Shown here: positions 7,309 through 14,837 of the stretch, piece after piece
Layout: each line of letters starts with the position of its first letter
Numbering within the stretch: position 1 is the first letter of the stretch
DNA from: Neobacillus cucumis
GTDB taxonomy: Bacteria; Bacillota; Bacilli; Bacillales; Cytobacillaceae
Length of the DNA: 33,631 bases
NCBI RefSeq assembly: GCF_002860255.1
Contig: NZ_PGVE01000079.1
Coordinates: forward strand, 1-33,631
Direction of reading: 5' to 3'
Position numbers and translations under genes: made by a program
The notes under the pieces: model-generated
What the model was told of the DNA's origin: nothing
What the model saw: the letters and a program-made list of their open reading frames with translations, nothing else
Database searches by the model: none

Positions 7309-7363
7309 GAAACACGGGGACGGTTCTTCTGCTTCAGAAGCAGAAGAACCGTCCCCGTGTTTC
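7309..7363. repeat. REP-like 55-bp perfect palindrome
   Basis: A 27-bp arm beginning GAAACACGGGGACGGTTC (7309-7335) is followed by one central base and its exact reverse complement (7337-7363). The ACACGGGGACGGTTCT core is a dispersed repeat that I recall from many Bacillus and related genomes, often near REP-associated Y1 transposases; none is present here. The right arm abuts the stop codon of the exporter gene at 7364, so transcribed RNA would form a very strong hairpin and could serve as its terminator. Confidence 0.75.
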
Positions 7364-7804
7364 CTAAATTCTGGAGTGTTTGATTTTTTTTGCAATTTGA
7401 TTAATGACTTCTGAAAAAACTAACCCAAAGGCGATTGAACCTGCCAGCATGAGGACTTTTGCTCCAAATGCAATTGCAGTATTATAGTCATTTTCCACAA
7501 TATTTCTCATGGCGTCATATGCCAGCCCTCCTGGTACAAGAGGAATAATTCCGGCAACACTAAAAATAATCACGGGCATTTTATATAACTTTGCCATTTC
7601 CTGACTAAGCAATGCAATGAAAATAGATGCAACTAGGGTGGCTAAAATTGCATCGTTTGAATAGTCTTCCAATAAAAAATATAATAACCAGCCGCCCATG
7701 CCAATTAAACCGCACTTTACCAAGGATTCTTTTGGTGCGTTAAATAGTATGCCAAAGGCTGCTGTGGCTAAAAAACTTGTTATTCCTTGTGATAGAATCG
7801 CCAT
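7364..7804 (-). CDS. Threonine/serine exporter, small subunit (ThrE_2/YjjB-like)
   Basis: The product has 146 residues with four or five membrane segments, including SFLATAAFGILFNAPKESL at the start and IIPLVPGGLAYDAMRNIVENDY in the middle. The pattern is typical of the DUF3815/YjjB half of split ThrE exporters. It lies 14 bp downstream of the large half and would pair with it to export threonine or serine (family knowledge). The ATG follows GAGGTG. The stop codon touches a long palindrome, which may end the transcript. Confidence 0.85.
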   Translation of the reverse strand: MAILSQGITSFLATAAFGILFNAPKESLVKCGLIGMGGWLLYFLLEDYSNDAILATLVASIFIALLSQEMAKLYKMPVIIFSVAGIIPLVPGGLAYDAMRNIVENDYNTAIAFGAKVLMLAGSIAFGLVFSEVINQIAKKIKHSRI

Positions 7805-7818
7805 TCTCGCTCACCTCA

Positions 7819-8583
7819 TTACTTTAAAAATGATAATACAAATGCAATACCGGCCCCAATGGCAAAAGCCGTTAAGAAGGCTTCTGCCCCTTTTGACAAA
7901 CCTGAAACCAGATGTCCCGCCATCAAATCCCGGATAGCGTTTGTCACTAAAAGCCCTGGTACCAACGTCATTACAGAACCAATAATAATGGTATCTAATT
8001 TATGTCCTAAACCGATTCTAACAAATAATAATGAAATTAACCCAATGACAAATGAAGCTAAAAACTCTGAAAAGAACTTAATCGGCACAAAACGATGAAA
8101 GGCAATAAAACTTATGTACCCTGCCCCACCAGAAATCATGGCAGGGATAAAATCATTCCAGCCCCCATTAAACATAATCATAAAACACCCGCTGGCAATG
8201 GAGGCAGCTGCTGCCTGGTATTTCATTGGAAAGGTTACATTAAGATCTTCAAGATTCTTTAATTCGTTTAATGCTGCATTCAAATCCAATTCCCCGCTGC
8301 TAATACTACGAGAAATACTATTCACCATGGCGACCTTTTTCAAGTCTGTGGATCGTTCTGATATTCTAATTAATTTTGTTTTAGTTGGCTCTGATCCTTC
8401 CGCTGAGAAAATGATTCCCGTTGGAGTAACATAACTATGTGATTTCTCTATCCCAAAGGAAGCTGCAATCCGCATCATCGTATCTTCAACCCGATAGGTT
8501 TCACCACCGCTTTGAAGCATTATTTTACCAGCTAGCAAGCATACTTCCATAATTTCATAAGTCTGTTCAACCATTTTGTCCAT
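7819..8583 (-). CDS. Threonine/serine exporter, large subunit (ThrE/YjjP-like)
   Basis: The product has 254 residues. A soluble N-terminal part (about 1-115) has ThrE/DUF1212 signatures such as LLAGKIMLQSGGETYRVEDTM and YVTPTGI. About five membrane segments follow, with TLVPGLLVTNAIRDLMAGHLVSG near the end. In Corynebacterium ThrE both halves are fused; in Bacillus and enterics they are separate genes, as here. The expected role is proton-driven export of threonine and serine. An ATG four codons further in (MVEQTYEIM) is a possible alternative start; GGTGA precedes the chosen one. Confidence 0.85.
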   Translation of the reverse strand: MDKMVEQTYEIMEVCLLAGKIMLQSGGETYRVEDTMMRIAASFGIEKSHSYVTPTGIIFSAEGSEPTKTKLIRISERSTDLKKVAMVNSISRSISSGELDLNAALNELKNLEDLNVTFPMKYQAAAASIASGCFMIMFNGGWNDFIPAMISGGAGYISFIAFHRFVPIKFFSEFLASFVIGLISLLFVRIGLGHKLDTIIIGSVMTLVPGLLVTNAIRDLMAGHLVSGLSKGAEAFLTAFAIGAGIAFVLSFLK

Positions 8584-8662
8584 AAATATTTCACCACATA
8601 TTTTTACTTTTAATACTTAGTTTAAATCAAACGAGGTGTTTCAAGCAATTCTGCTAAAAATA

Positions 8663-8695
8663 ACAAGCAGCCTTATCTTTTTGAAAGGCTGCCCG
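8663..8695 (-). terminator. Terminator after yrdB
   Basis: On the minus strand GGCAGCCTT and AAGGCTGC pair around an 11-nt loop and are followed by TTGTTATTTTT. Confidence 0.75.
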
Positions 8696-8701
8696 TTTAT
8701 C

Positions 8702-9040
8702 TTATTGATCCCATAATTTCATAAACACCAGATTCAAGATTACCATCACCCCATAGAGGGAAGCAAGTGTTGTTTTTTCCATTAATATTAGAGCTGTAAA
8801 AGGTAATCCAAAAACGAAGATTTCTAAAAAAAGAAATGGTAGTCCGCTTAATACAAACGGAGCTTTAGGAGCACCGAACACCCCCCAGATTACTGCCAAA
8901 AGTAACGGTGTTCCAATACCTAATACAATCTTAAGAATGGTTCCTTGTTGTGTTTTAAATCCCCAGTAACCGAGAACCGCTAATGCGATAATTTCTAGCA
9001 AGAATCGGACTCCTAAGTTTGTTTGTTTAATACCTTCCAT
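8702..9040 (-). CDS. yrdB: YrdB family membrane protein (DUF2568)
   Basis: The product has about 112 residues from ATG 9040, with four hydrophobic segments. It begins MEGIKQTNLGVRFLLEIIALAVLGYWGF and contains AVIWGVFGAPKAP, both typical of the DUF2568/YrdB family. Function is unknown. A GTG three codons upstream is the other possible start, but AAAGG lies only 2 nt before that GTG and 11 nt before the ATG. The gene is separated from the ThrE pair by a terminator and has no evident operon partner. Confidence 0.72.
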   Translation of the reverse strand: MEGIKQTNLGVRFLLEIIALAVLGYWGFKTQQGTILKIVLGIGTPLLLAVIWGVFGAPKAPFVLSGLPFLFLEIFVFGLPFTALILMEKTTLASLYGVMVILNLVFMKLWDQ

Positions 9041-9049
9041 GTTTCCCAC

Positions 9050-9315
9050 AACCTTTTTTACCTATATATTTATTCGGTCATTTACGTATTCAACATAGGT
9101 GCAGTTACTTTTTATTTCTCTCCCCAAATATATTTTCTAGGTAATCCATTCTTTTACCTTTCTACATATAAATTTCCTTTTTAACATAAGCTATTTTCGC
9201 ATAGATTGTTGTACTTCGTATAAGTTAATCACCTCATATAACTGAGTTCAACCGCCACTTTCTAAAGACCAAGGCGCTTTTATAAACATATAAATAAAAT
9301 TTTAATCAAAAAGGT
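9050..9315. other. Intergenic region, nothing recognised
   Basis: Between yrdB and the gntK promoter the sequence is AT-rich. I see no ORF with a ribosome site, no strong hairpin and no repeat. Confidence 0.5.
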
Positions 9316-9344
9316 TTCAAATAAATGATTATTTCAGGTACAAT
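9316..9344 (+). promoter_or_regulatory. Probable gntK promoter
   Basis: TTCAAA (9316-9321), a 17-nt spacer and TACAAT (9339-9344) form a fair sigma-A promoter, with a start near 9351. Two operator-like GAA/TTC elements lie just downstream. Confidence 0.45.
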
Positions 9345-9354
9345 TATTATACAA

Positions 9355-9398
9355 GAAATATTTTTTCATATTATTTATTAATAGAAGAATTTTTTTTC
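9355..9398 (+). promoter_or_regulatory. Two RpiR-type operator-like elements before gntK
   Basis: GAAATATTTTTTC (9355-9367) and GAAGAATTTTTTTTC (9384-9398) are imperfect versions of the GAAAAA-TTTTTC palindrome seen at the gnd, rpiR and gntP promoters. They lie in the predicted 5' untranslated region of gntK, where a bound repressor would block transcription. Confidence 0.45.
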
Positions 9399-9443
9399 AT
9401 TTATCTTAAAAGTCTTCTAATTAATATTGAAGGAGATTGTCTA

Positions 9444-10988
9444 ATGGATAATGTATCTTACTATCTTGGCGTTGATATCGGAACTACGAGTACAAAAACA
9501 GTCCTTTATAAAGATAAAGGGACGGTCATTAGTATGCATCATGTGGAATATCCACTCTTTAGCCCCACACCATCGGTTGCTGAACAAGACCCAGACGAAA
9601 TTTTCCGTGCAGTGTTAGAAACCATCAAAGTTTCAATTACAAAGGGCGAAATCGATCCTGCCAAGATTAAACTCGTCTCTTTCAGTTCCGCAATGCATAG
9701 CGTCATTGCCATGAGCGATCAAGATAAACCGCTTACCCGCTGTATTACGTGGGCTGACAGCCGTGCCACCTCTTGGGCTGATACAATTAAAAATGAACTT
9801 AATGGCCTCGCTATTTATCGAAGAACAGGAACACCTGTACATCCTATGTCCCCGCTTTGTAAAATTACTTGGCTACGCCATGATGAACCAGAGCTCTTTA
9901 ATCAGACCAGTAAATTTATTGGGATAAAAGAGTATGTGTTCTTCAAATTATTTGGCAAATATGTAGTTGACTATTCGATTGCATCCGCTACCGGAATGTT
10001 TAACCTTGAGCAGCTTACCTGGGATACTGAAGCCCTAGAAGTAGCAGGGATTACGGGTGACAAACTGGCTGAACCGGTGCCGACTACCTATTATTTAACA
10101 GGGTTAAAAGAAGAGTTTGTTGCAGAGCTCGGTTTAACAGCAGAAACTCCATTTGTAGTAGGTGCCAGTGATGGTGTTCTTTCCAATTTAGGGGTTAATG
10201 CTATTGATCCTGGCGTAGTGGCGGTTACGATTGGGACAAGCGGTGCCATCCGGACGGTCACTGATAGACCAGTAACCGATCCAAAAGGCAGAATTTTTTG
10301 CTATGCGCTAACAGAGAAGCATTGGGTTGTCGGCGGTCCAGTTAACAATGGCGGTATGACCTTCCGCTGGGTGCGTGATCAGTTGGCTTCTTCTGAAGTA
10401 GAGACAGCAAAGCGTTTGGGAATTGACCCATATGAGGTATTAACGAAGATCGCCTCCAAGGTGACGCCAGGTGCTGATGGTCTTATTTTCCACCCTTATT
10501 TGGCTGGTGAACGTGCACCGCTTTGGAATGCGCATGCTAGAGGATCTTTCTTTGGTCTTGGGCTCCATCACAAAAAGGAGCATATGATTCGTGCCGTACT
10601 AGAAGGGGTAATCCTAAATTTATATTCCGTTTTACTTGCACTTCAGGAAGTTATTGGTGTTCCTACAAAAATTCAAGCAACCGGCGGTTTTGCACGGTCT
10701 GAATTATGGCGTCAGATGATGGCTGATATTTTCAACCAGGAAGTCGTTGTTCCAGAAAGCTTTGAAAGCTCATGTTTGGGTGCCATTGTCTTAGGTATGT
10801 ATGCTTTAGGAGAGATTGAGGATTTCTCCATTATGTCTGAATTGGTCGGTTCAACACATGCCCATCAACCAATCGAAAACAATGTAAAAATATATGAGGA
10901 TTTAACACCCATCTATATCCGCGTTTCTCGCCGATTAGAAGAAGAATATAGTTCTATTACTCACTTCCAGGAGAAATGGGTGAAATAA
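9444..10988 (+). CDS. gntK: Gluconate kinase (FGGY family)
   Basis: The product has 514 residues, the standard size for FGGY carbohydrate kinases. The N-terminal phosphate-binding motif is GVDIGTTSTKTVLYKDKG (about 9-26), and the second nucleotide-domain motifs include VAVTIGTSGAIRT (about 265-277) and IQATGGFARSELWRQMMADIF (about 411-431). It would phosphorylate gluconate to 6-phosphogluconate in the cytoplasm. The substrate is inferred from similarity to Bacillus GntK and from the neighbouring 6-phosphogluconate dehydrogenase and GntP-type permease. The ATG follows AAGGAG by 8 nt. It is transcribed alone, convergent with gnd across a shared terminator. Confidence 0.9.
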   Translation: MDNVSYYLGVDIGTTSTKTVLYKDKGTVISMHHVEYPLFSPTPSVAEQDPDEIFRAVLETIKVSITKGEIDPAKIKLVSFSSAMHSVIAMSDQDKPLTRCITWADSRATSWADTIKNELNGLAIYRRTGTPVHPMSPLCKITWLRHDEPELFNQTSKFIGIKEYVFFKLFGKYVVDYSIASATGMFNLEQLTWDTEALEVAGITGDKLAEPVPTTYYLTGLKEEFVAELGLTAETPFVVGASDGVLSNLGVNAIDPGVVAVTIGTSGAIRTVTDRPVTDPKGRIFCYALTEKHWVVGGPVNNGGMTFRWVRDQLASSEVETAKRLGIDPYEVLTKIASKVTPGADGLIFHPYLAGERAPLWNAHARGSFFGLGLHHKKEHMIRAVLEGVILNLYSVLLALQEVIGVPTKIQATGGFARSELWRQMMADIFNQEVVVPESFESSCLGAIVLGMYALGEIEDFSIMSELVGSTHAHQPIENNVKIYEDLTPIYIRVSRRLEEEYSSITHFQEKWVK

Positions 10989-10994
10989 TAAATC

Positions 10995-11029
10995 AAAAAA
11001 ACAAGCATCCAGCCGGATGCTTGTTTTTT
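10995..11029. terminator. Bidirectional terminator between gntK and gnd
   Basis: AACAAGCATCC and GGATGCTTGTT form an 11-bp stem around a 4-nt loop, with A and T runs on the two sides. It can end both converging transcripts. Confidence 0.88.
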
Positions 11030-11035
11030 ACGGTT

Positions 11036-11932
11036 TTAATTACTTTCTACTGCATGACCGCCAAATTCGTTTCTGAGAGCCGCAACAACCTTACCAGTGA
11101 AGGTGTCTTCTTCAAGTGAACGATAACGCATCATCAATGACAAAGCCGTTACAGGCATAGCAGTTTGAAGTTCAAGTGCGGTTTCAACCGTCCATTTACC
11201 TTCTCCAGAAGAATGCATAATTCCTTTAATTGAATCGAGCTTTGGATCCTTAGAAAAAGCATTTTCTGTTAGTTCCATCAGCCAAGAACGGATTACGGAG
11301 CCATTATTCCAAACCCGTGCAACCTTTTCATAATCAAAATCAAAATCGCTTTTTTCTAAAACTTCAAATCCTTCAGCGATCGCCTGCATCATTCCATACT
11401 CAATGCCATTATGAATCATCTTTAAGAAGTGACCACTGCCGCTCTTTCCTGCATACAAATAGCCATTCTCAACATTAATATCACGAAAAACAGGTTCAAT
11501 AGTATGAAAAACTTCTTTATTTCCCCCGATCATCATGCAGGCGCCTTCCCTAGCACCGGCCATACCGCCACTTGTACCGACATCAAAGAAATGAATACCT
11601 TTTTCAGACAGTTCCTTTTCTCTTCGAATGGAGTCCTTATAGTGTGAATTTCCTCCTTCGATCACAATATCTCCCTCAGCTAGGAGCCCCTTAAGCTCGT
11701 CAATCACTTGTTCAGTAATCGGCCCAGATGGAACCATTACCCACACGATTTTAGGAGCAGCAAGCTTATCAACTAGGGCTGCAATAGATTCGGCACCAAT
11801 TGCCCCTTCTTCGCTGATTTTTTTAACCGCTTCGTTATTCACATCAAATGCAACCACATTATGTTCATTATCCATTAAATTCAGGGCTAAATTATATCCC
11901 ATTTTCCCTAATCCAATTAAACCGATTTCCAT
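11036..11932 (-). CDS. gnd: 6-phosphogluconate dehydrogenase, decarboxylating (short NAD-type, YqeC-like)
   Basis: The product has 298 residues from ATG 11932, where GGAGG lies 8 nt upstream; an earlier in-frame start would sit inside that ribosome site. The N-terminal dinucleotide fold has GLIGLGKMGYNLALNL (4-19). GTSGGMAGAREGACMMIGG near 120-138 and the catalytic helix HFLKMIHNGIEYGMMQAIAEGF follow. The length matches the short, often NAD-dependent class (B. subtilis YqeC) rather than the 470-residue GntZ/GndA class. It would convert 6-phosphogluconate to ribulose 5-phosphate and CO2, completing gluconate use after GntK. Its promoter carries a perfect operator-like palindrome. Confidence 0.9.
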   Translation of the reverse strand: MEIGLIGLGKMGYNLALNLMDNEHNVVAFDVNNEAVKKISEEGAIGAESIAALVDKLAAPKIVWVMVPSGPITEQVIDELKGLLAEGDIVIEGGNSHYKDSIRREKELSEKGIHFFDVGTSGGMAGAREGACMMIGGNKEVFHTIEPVFRDINVENGYLYAGKSGSGHFLKMIHNGIEYGMMQAIAEGFEVLEKSDFDFDYEKVARVWNNGSVIRSWLMELTENAFSKDPKLDSIKGIMHSSGEGKWTVETALELQTAMPVTALSLMMRYRSLEEDTFTGKVVAALRNEFGGHAVESN

Positions 11933-11970
11933 GAGAAAAACCTCCGAAATAAATTTCATTTTATATTATT

Positions 11971-11999
11971 ATTATATGAAAAAATTTTTCATAAATCAA
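11971..11999 (-). promoter_or_regulatory. gnd promoter with operator filling the spacer
   Basis: On the minus strand TTGATT (11999-11994) and TATAAT (11976-11971) are exactly 17 nt apart. The perfect palindrome TATGAAAAAATTTTTCATA (11975-11993) covers that spacer. A protein bound there would directly exclude RNA polymerase. The adjacent RpiR-family regulator is the obvious candidate. Confidence 0.7.
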
Positions 12000-12007
12000 A
12001 TACTCTT

Positions 12008-12025
12008 TGAAAAAATATTTTTTCA
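12008..12025. promoter_or_regulatory. Operator-like palindrome before the rpiR-type gene
   Basis: TGAAAAAATATTTTTTCA is a perfect 18-bp palindrome, nearly the same as that in the gnd promoter. It overlaps the expected -35 region of the regulator gene (TATAAT at 12039-12044), suggesting autoregulation. Confidence 0.6.
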
Positions 12026-12078
12026 GACAATTTCATGCTATAATTAATGTATAGATACTATAGAAGGGAAATCATGTT

Positions 12079-12924
12079 ATGGCGCAAAACTGTTTAGGAA
12101 AAATACGTTCATATTACGCACGCTTAAGTGAAAAAGAGAAAAAAGTCGCTGATTATATCCTAGAGAACCCTGAAAAAATTATTCATAATACAATAAATGA
12201 AGTCGCCGAAGATTTACAAGTGGCTGATGCTACAGTTTTCCGCTTTTGTAAACGGATTGGTTTTAAAGGCTATCAAGCAATGAAAATTTCCCTCGCTTCG
12301 GAAATTATTGAGCCTATACAGCAGATCCATGAGGAAATTAGCGTTAACGATAATGAAAAAACAGTAGCAGATAAAGTTTTTCATTCAAATATCAGGACCT
12401 TAGAAAATACATTACAAATACTAGATGGAGCTTCCATTCAAAAAGCGGTAGGGCTGTTGATGAAAGCAAAACGTGTGGAATTTTACGGAACAGGCGGATC
12501 GAGTGTAGTGGCAATGGACGCTTTTCATAAATTTGTGCGCACAGGAATTAAAGCGTTTGCATTTATTGACTCCCATTTTCAACTGATGTCAGCTTCACAA
12601 TTAGGAGAAAATGATGTTGCAGTTGTGATTTCGCATTCAGGGACAAATAAGGACACAATCAATATTTTAAAAACCGCCAAGAAAAATGGAGCAAGAACCA
12701 TCGGGATCACAGGCTATCCAAAATCTCCAATTTGCCAAATTTCAGATGTAGCACTATATACAAGTTCAGAGGAGACTGAATATCGATCTGAGGCGCTCTC
12801 TTCTAGAATAGCGCAATTAAGCCTCATTGATGCCCTTTATGTCAATATTATGGTTCTAAATAATGAAAAAGCAAAACGCTCACTTGGAAAAGTGAGGGAA
12901 GCCATCTCAGAAACAAGAATATAA
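12079..12924 (+). CDS. RpiR/MurR-family transcriptional regulator of gluconate genes
   Basis: The product has 281 residues. An N-terminal RpiR-type helix-turn-helix (about 1-75) includes INEVAEDLQVADATVFRFCKRIGFKGYQAMK. A SIS sugar-phosphate-binding domain (about 105-255) has VEFYGTGGSSVVAMDAFHKF and VAVVISHSGTNKDTINILKTAKKNGA. Such proteins bind phosphosugars and repress or activate catabolic genes. Its position between gnd and gntP, and the same palindrome in all the local promoters, make gluconate control likely, with 6-phosphogluconate as a reasonable effector (inference). In B. subtilis the gnt operon is controlled by the unrelated GntR, so this would be a replacement. AGAAGGGAA precedes the ATG. 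Confidence 0.87.
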   Translation: MAQNCLGKIRSYYARLSEKEKKVADYILENPEKIIHNTINEVAEDLQVADATVFRFCKRIGFKGYQAMKISLASEIIEPIQQIHEEISVNDNEKTVADKVFHSNIRTLENTLQILDGASIQKAVGLLMKAKRVEFYGTGGSSVVAMDAFHKFVRTGIKAFAFIDSHFQLMSASQLGENDVAVVISHSGTNKDTINILKTAKKNGARTIGITGYPKSPICQISDVALYTSSEETEYRSEALSSRIAQLSLIDALYVNIMVLNNEKAKRSLGKVREAISETRI

Positions 12925-12941
12925 CTTTTTGTTATATTCTT
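12915..12941. terminator. Perfect hairpin overlapping the regulator stop codon
   Basis: AAGAATATAAC, a TTTTT loop and GTTATATTCTT form a perfect but AT-rich 11-bp stem whose left arm contains the TAA stop. It lies just before the GC-richer terminator and may affect mRNA stability. Confidence 0.5.
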
Positions 12942-12954
12942 AAAGGCATAACAA

Positions 12955-12984
12955 AAAGGATGACCTATATTAGGCCATCCTTTT
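12955..12984. terminator. Bidirectional terminator between regulator and gntP
   Basis: AAAAGGATG and CATCCTTTT pair, extended by CC/GG, around a short loop and followed by GTTTTAT. It ends both converging genes. Confidence 0.8.
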
Positions 12985-12987
12985 GTT

Positions 12988-14319
12988 TTATACGAACATA
13001 TTAAGAATAAGTGCACCTATAAACGCCGTGAAAGATAGAATGGTTTCTAAAACAGTCCATGTTTTAAATGTTTCCTGAATAGAAAGTCCTAAATACTCTT
13101 TTACCATCCAGAAACCTGCATCATTAACATGAGAAAACATTAACGAACCTGCACCAGTAGCGATAACCAGTAACTCTAAATTTACACCCGACATCTGTGC
13201 AACGATTGGTGCAACAATTCCAGCCGCAGTTGTTAAAGCTACAGTTGCTGAACCAGTTGCAATACGGATTAAACCAGCAATTAAGAAAGCTAATACTAGT
13301 GGAGATAAAGACATACCTTCAGACATAGAAGCAATGACCTTCGCAACTCCGCTTTCAATCAGAATCTGCTTAAATCCACCGCCAGCTCCAATAATTAAGA
13401 GAATCGATCCAACCGGTAAAATACATTCCTCTGTGAATTTTTTAATAGTGTTTTTATCAATTCCCTGGCGGAATCCTAAGAAATAAAAGGCAAAGAAGCA
13501 AGATATTAATAGAGCAATGATTGGACTACCGATAAACACTAAGAACTTTTCAAAACCTGCTGGAACAGATAAATAGGGTGCTGCTGTTCCTAAGACCATT
13601 AAAATAACTGGCATTAATATTGAAAGGAAAGAGATTCCCACACTTGGCAATGACTTTTTATCCAGTTGGTCGTCAATACGCACTAATTCAGGTTCACCAA
13701 CTGGTACGACGCGCTTGTTAATAAATTTAGCAAATAACGGTCCGCCAAGAATACCTGCAGGGATGGCGATTATTAAAGAATAAAGTAAAACCTTTCCAAG
13801 ATTAGCGCCATAAAGTCCAATCGCGGCAATGGCACCTGGATGCGGAGGCACTAATCCGTGAACAATGGATAAACCTGCAATCCCTGGTAAAGCAATTAGT
13901 AAGATATTTTGTTTAGATGCTTTTTGAATCGAAATAACAAGTGGTAACAAAATTAAAATTCCAACTTCAAAGAATACAGGAATACCAATTACAAATCCTG
14001 ATAAAAACATGGCCCATGGTAATTTCTTTTCACCAAATACTTTTATGAAGAAATTAGCAATTTGCAATCCTGCTCCTGATTCAGACAACATTTTTCCTAA
14101 AATTGTTCCTAAAGCTAAAATACCGACTAAGTGTCCTAATGTACCGCCAACGCCCGTTTCGTAAGCGGCTACAATCTTATCTAAACTTAATCCTGACATA
14201 ATTGCCAGGAATAAACCAGCAACTGTTAAACTAATAAACGCATGCCACTTAAACAATGAAACTCCTAAAATAACAATAACAATTGAGACAAGTGTAATTA
14301 GTAATAAATAGGCATCCAT
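12988..14319 (-). CDS. gntP: GntP-family gluconate permease
   Basis: The product has 443 residues, almost entirely hydrophobic, with 12-14 membrane segments. GntP-family features include GHLVGILALGTILGKMLSESGAG near 60-82, GLVPPHPGAIAAIGLYGANLGK near 155-176, and the C-terminal ATGSATVALTTAAGIVAPI and GSLMFSHVNDAGFWMVKEYLGLS. It would bring gluconate into the cell by proton symport for GntK. The start ATG follows AGAGGGGTGG. Its promoter, about 70 bp upstream, overlaps operator-like palindromes, and a cre-like site lies in the leader. Confidence 0.9.
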   Translation of the reverse strand: MDAYLLLITLVSIVIVILGVSLFKWHAFISLTVAGLFLAIMSGLSLDKIVAAYETGVGGTLGHLVGILALGTILGKMLSESGAGLQIANFFIKVFGEKKLPWAMFLSGFVIGIPVFFEVGILILLPLVISIQKASKQNILLIALPGIAGLSIVHGLVPPHPGAIAAIGLYGANLGKVLLYSLIIAIPAGILGGPLFAKFINKRVVPVGEPELVRIDDQLDKKSLPSVGISFLSILMPVILMVLGTAAPYLSVPAGFEKFLVFIGSPIIALLISCFFAFYFLGFRQGIDKNTIKKFTEECILPVGSILLIIGAGGGFKQILIESGVAKVIASMSEGMSLSPLVLAFLIAGLIRIATGSATVALTTAAGIVAPIVAQMSGVNLELLVIATGAGSLMFSHVNDAGFWMVKEYLGLSIQETFKTWTVLETILSFTAFIGALILNMFV

Positions 14320-14366
14320 TAAACTGCCACCCCTCTAAGTTAATAAAACATTTTGCTGAATCGCCT

Positions 14367-14380
14367 TGAAAGCACTTCCA
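14367..14380. promoter_or_regulatory. cre-like site in the gntP leader
   Basis: TGAAAGCACTTCCA resembles the CcpA consensus with two or three mismatches. It lies downstream of the predicted gntP start, where CcpA would act as a roadblock. Catabolite repression is known for the B. subtilis gnt operon. Confidence 0.35.
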
Positions 14381-14389
14381 ACAAAATCG

Positions 14390-14418
14390 ATTATACGAAA
14401 AAAAATTTCTTTTTTCAA
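14390..14418 (-). promoter_or_regulatory. gntP promoter with operator-like spacer
   Basis: On the minus strand TTGAAA (14418-14413) and TATAAT (14395-14390) are 17 nt apart. The spacer is made of GAA-rich and TTC-rich halves (GAAAAAAAATTTC on the plus strand from 14397). This repeats the design of the gnd promoter. Confidence 0.65.
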
Positions 14419-14458
14419 CACTAAATTTCAAAAAATATTTATTTTTTTAAAATGTAAC

Positions 14459-14471
14459 GAAAAATTTTTTC
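14459..14471. promoter_or_regulatory. Upstream operator-like palindrome of gntP
   Basis: GAAAAATTTTTTC is a perfect palindrome about one base, 41 bp upstream of the gntP -35. It is a further copy of the motif at the gnd and regulator promoters. Confidence 0.5.
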
Positions 14472-14512
14472 ATTTAATTAAAGATATATCCGAGAGGAGG
14501 CCTTGGCAAACA

Positions 14513-14540
14513 AACAAAAGACGGGTGCTAAAGCCCCGTC
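14513..14540 (-). terminator. Terminator after the 76-aa gene
   Basis: On the minus strand GACGGG and CCCGTC pair around a 9-nt loop and are followed by TTTTGTTTGTTTG. Confidence 0.8.
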
Positions 14541-14543
14541 AAA

Positions 14544-14774
14544 CTACTCTCCAATATTGTTTTCAAACCATTCCTGAAGCTCTTTTAAAGAGGTAAAACT
14601 AAAGATCTCTTCACCATTCTGACCATTGTCAAATCCGGTATTTCCTCTCAAAGTTATTCGCCCCTCATCCTCTGAAACAAGGATCGCATAGGGATGATGG
14701 ACATTTATATACCTTGCATCCAAATCCGTATCGAGCCAATTCTTGCTTTGTAAAAATGTTTCAATATGATTCAT
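14544..14774 (-). CDS. Small acidic hypothetical protein, 76 aa
   Basis: I do not recognise this protein. It is soluble and acidic, with no membrane segment or cysteines. The middle looks beta-rich (YAILVSEDEGRITLRGN), and the C-terminus looks like an amphipathic helix (SLKELQEWFENNIGE). It is probably real: the ATG follows GGAGG by 7 nt, and a good terminator stands directly after the stop. It lies 63 bp downstream of yfkAB on the same strand and may be cotranscribed, but no functional link is visible. Confidence 0.7.
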   Translation of the reverse strand: MNHIETFLQSKNWLDTDLDARYINVHHPYAILVSEDEGRITLRGNTGFDNGQNGEEIFSFTSLKELQEWFENNIGE

Positions 14775-14837
14775 TCACTTCCCTCCAATCCTTTTTATTG
14801 TTCCAATCTACAAAAAAAAGAGACAAAAAAATGTCTC

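Noticed and set aside
14505..14576. Plus-strand TTG ORF after GAGGAGG near 14497
   Set aside because: Only 2 nt separate the purine tract from TTG, and the frame runs through the terminator and the 3' end of the 76-aa gene on the other strand.
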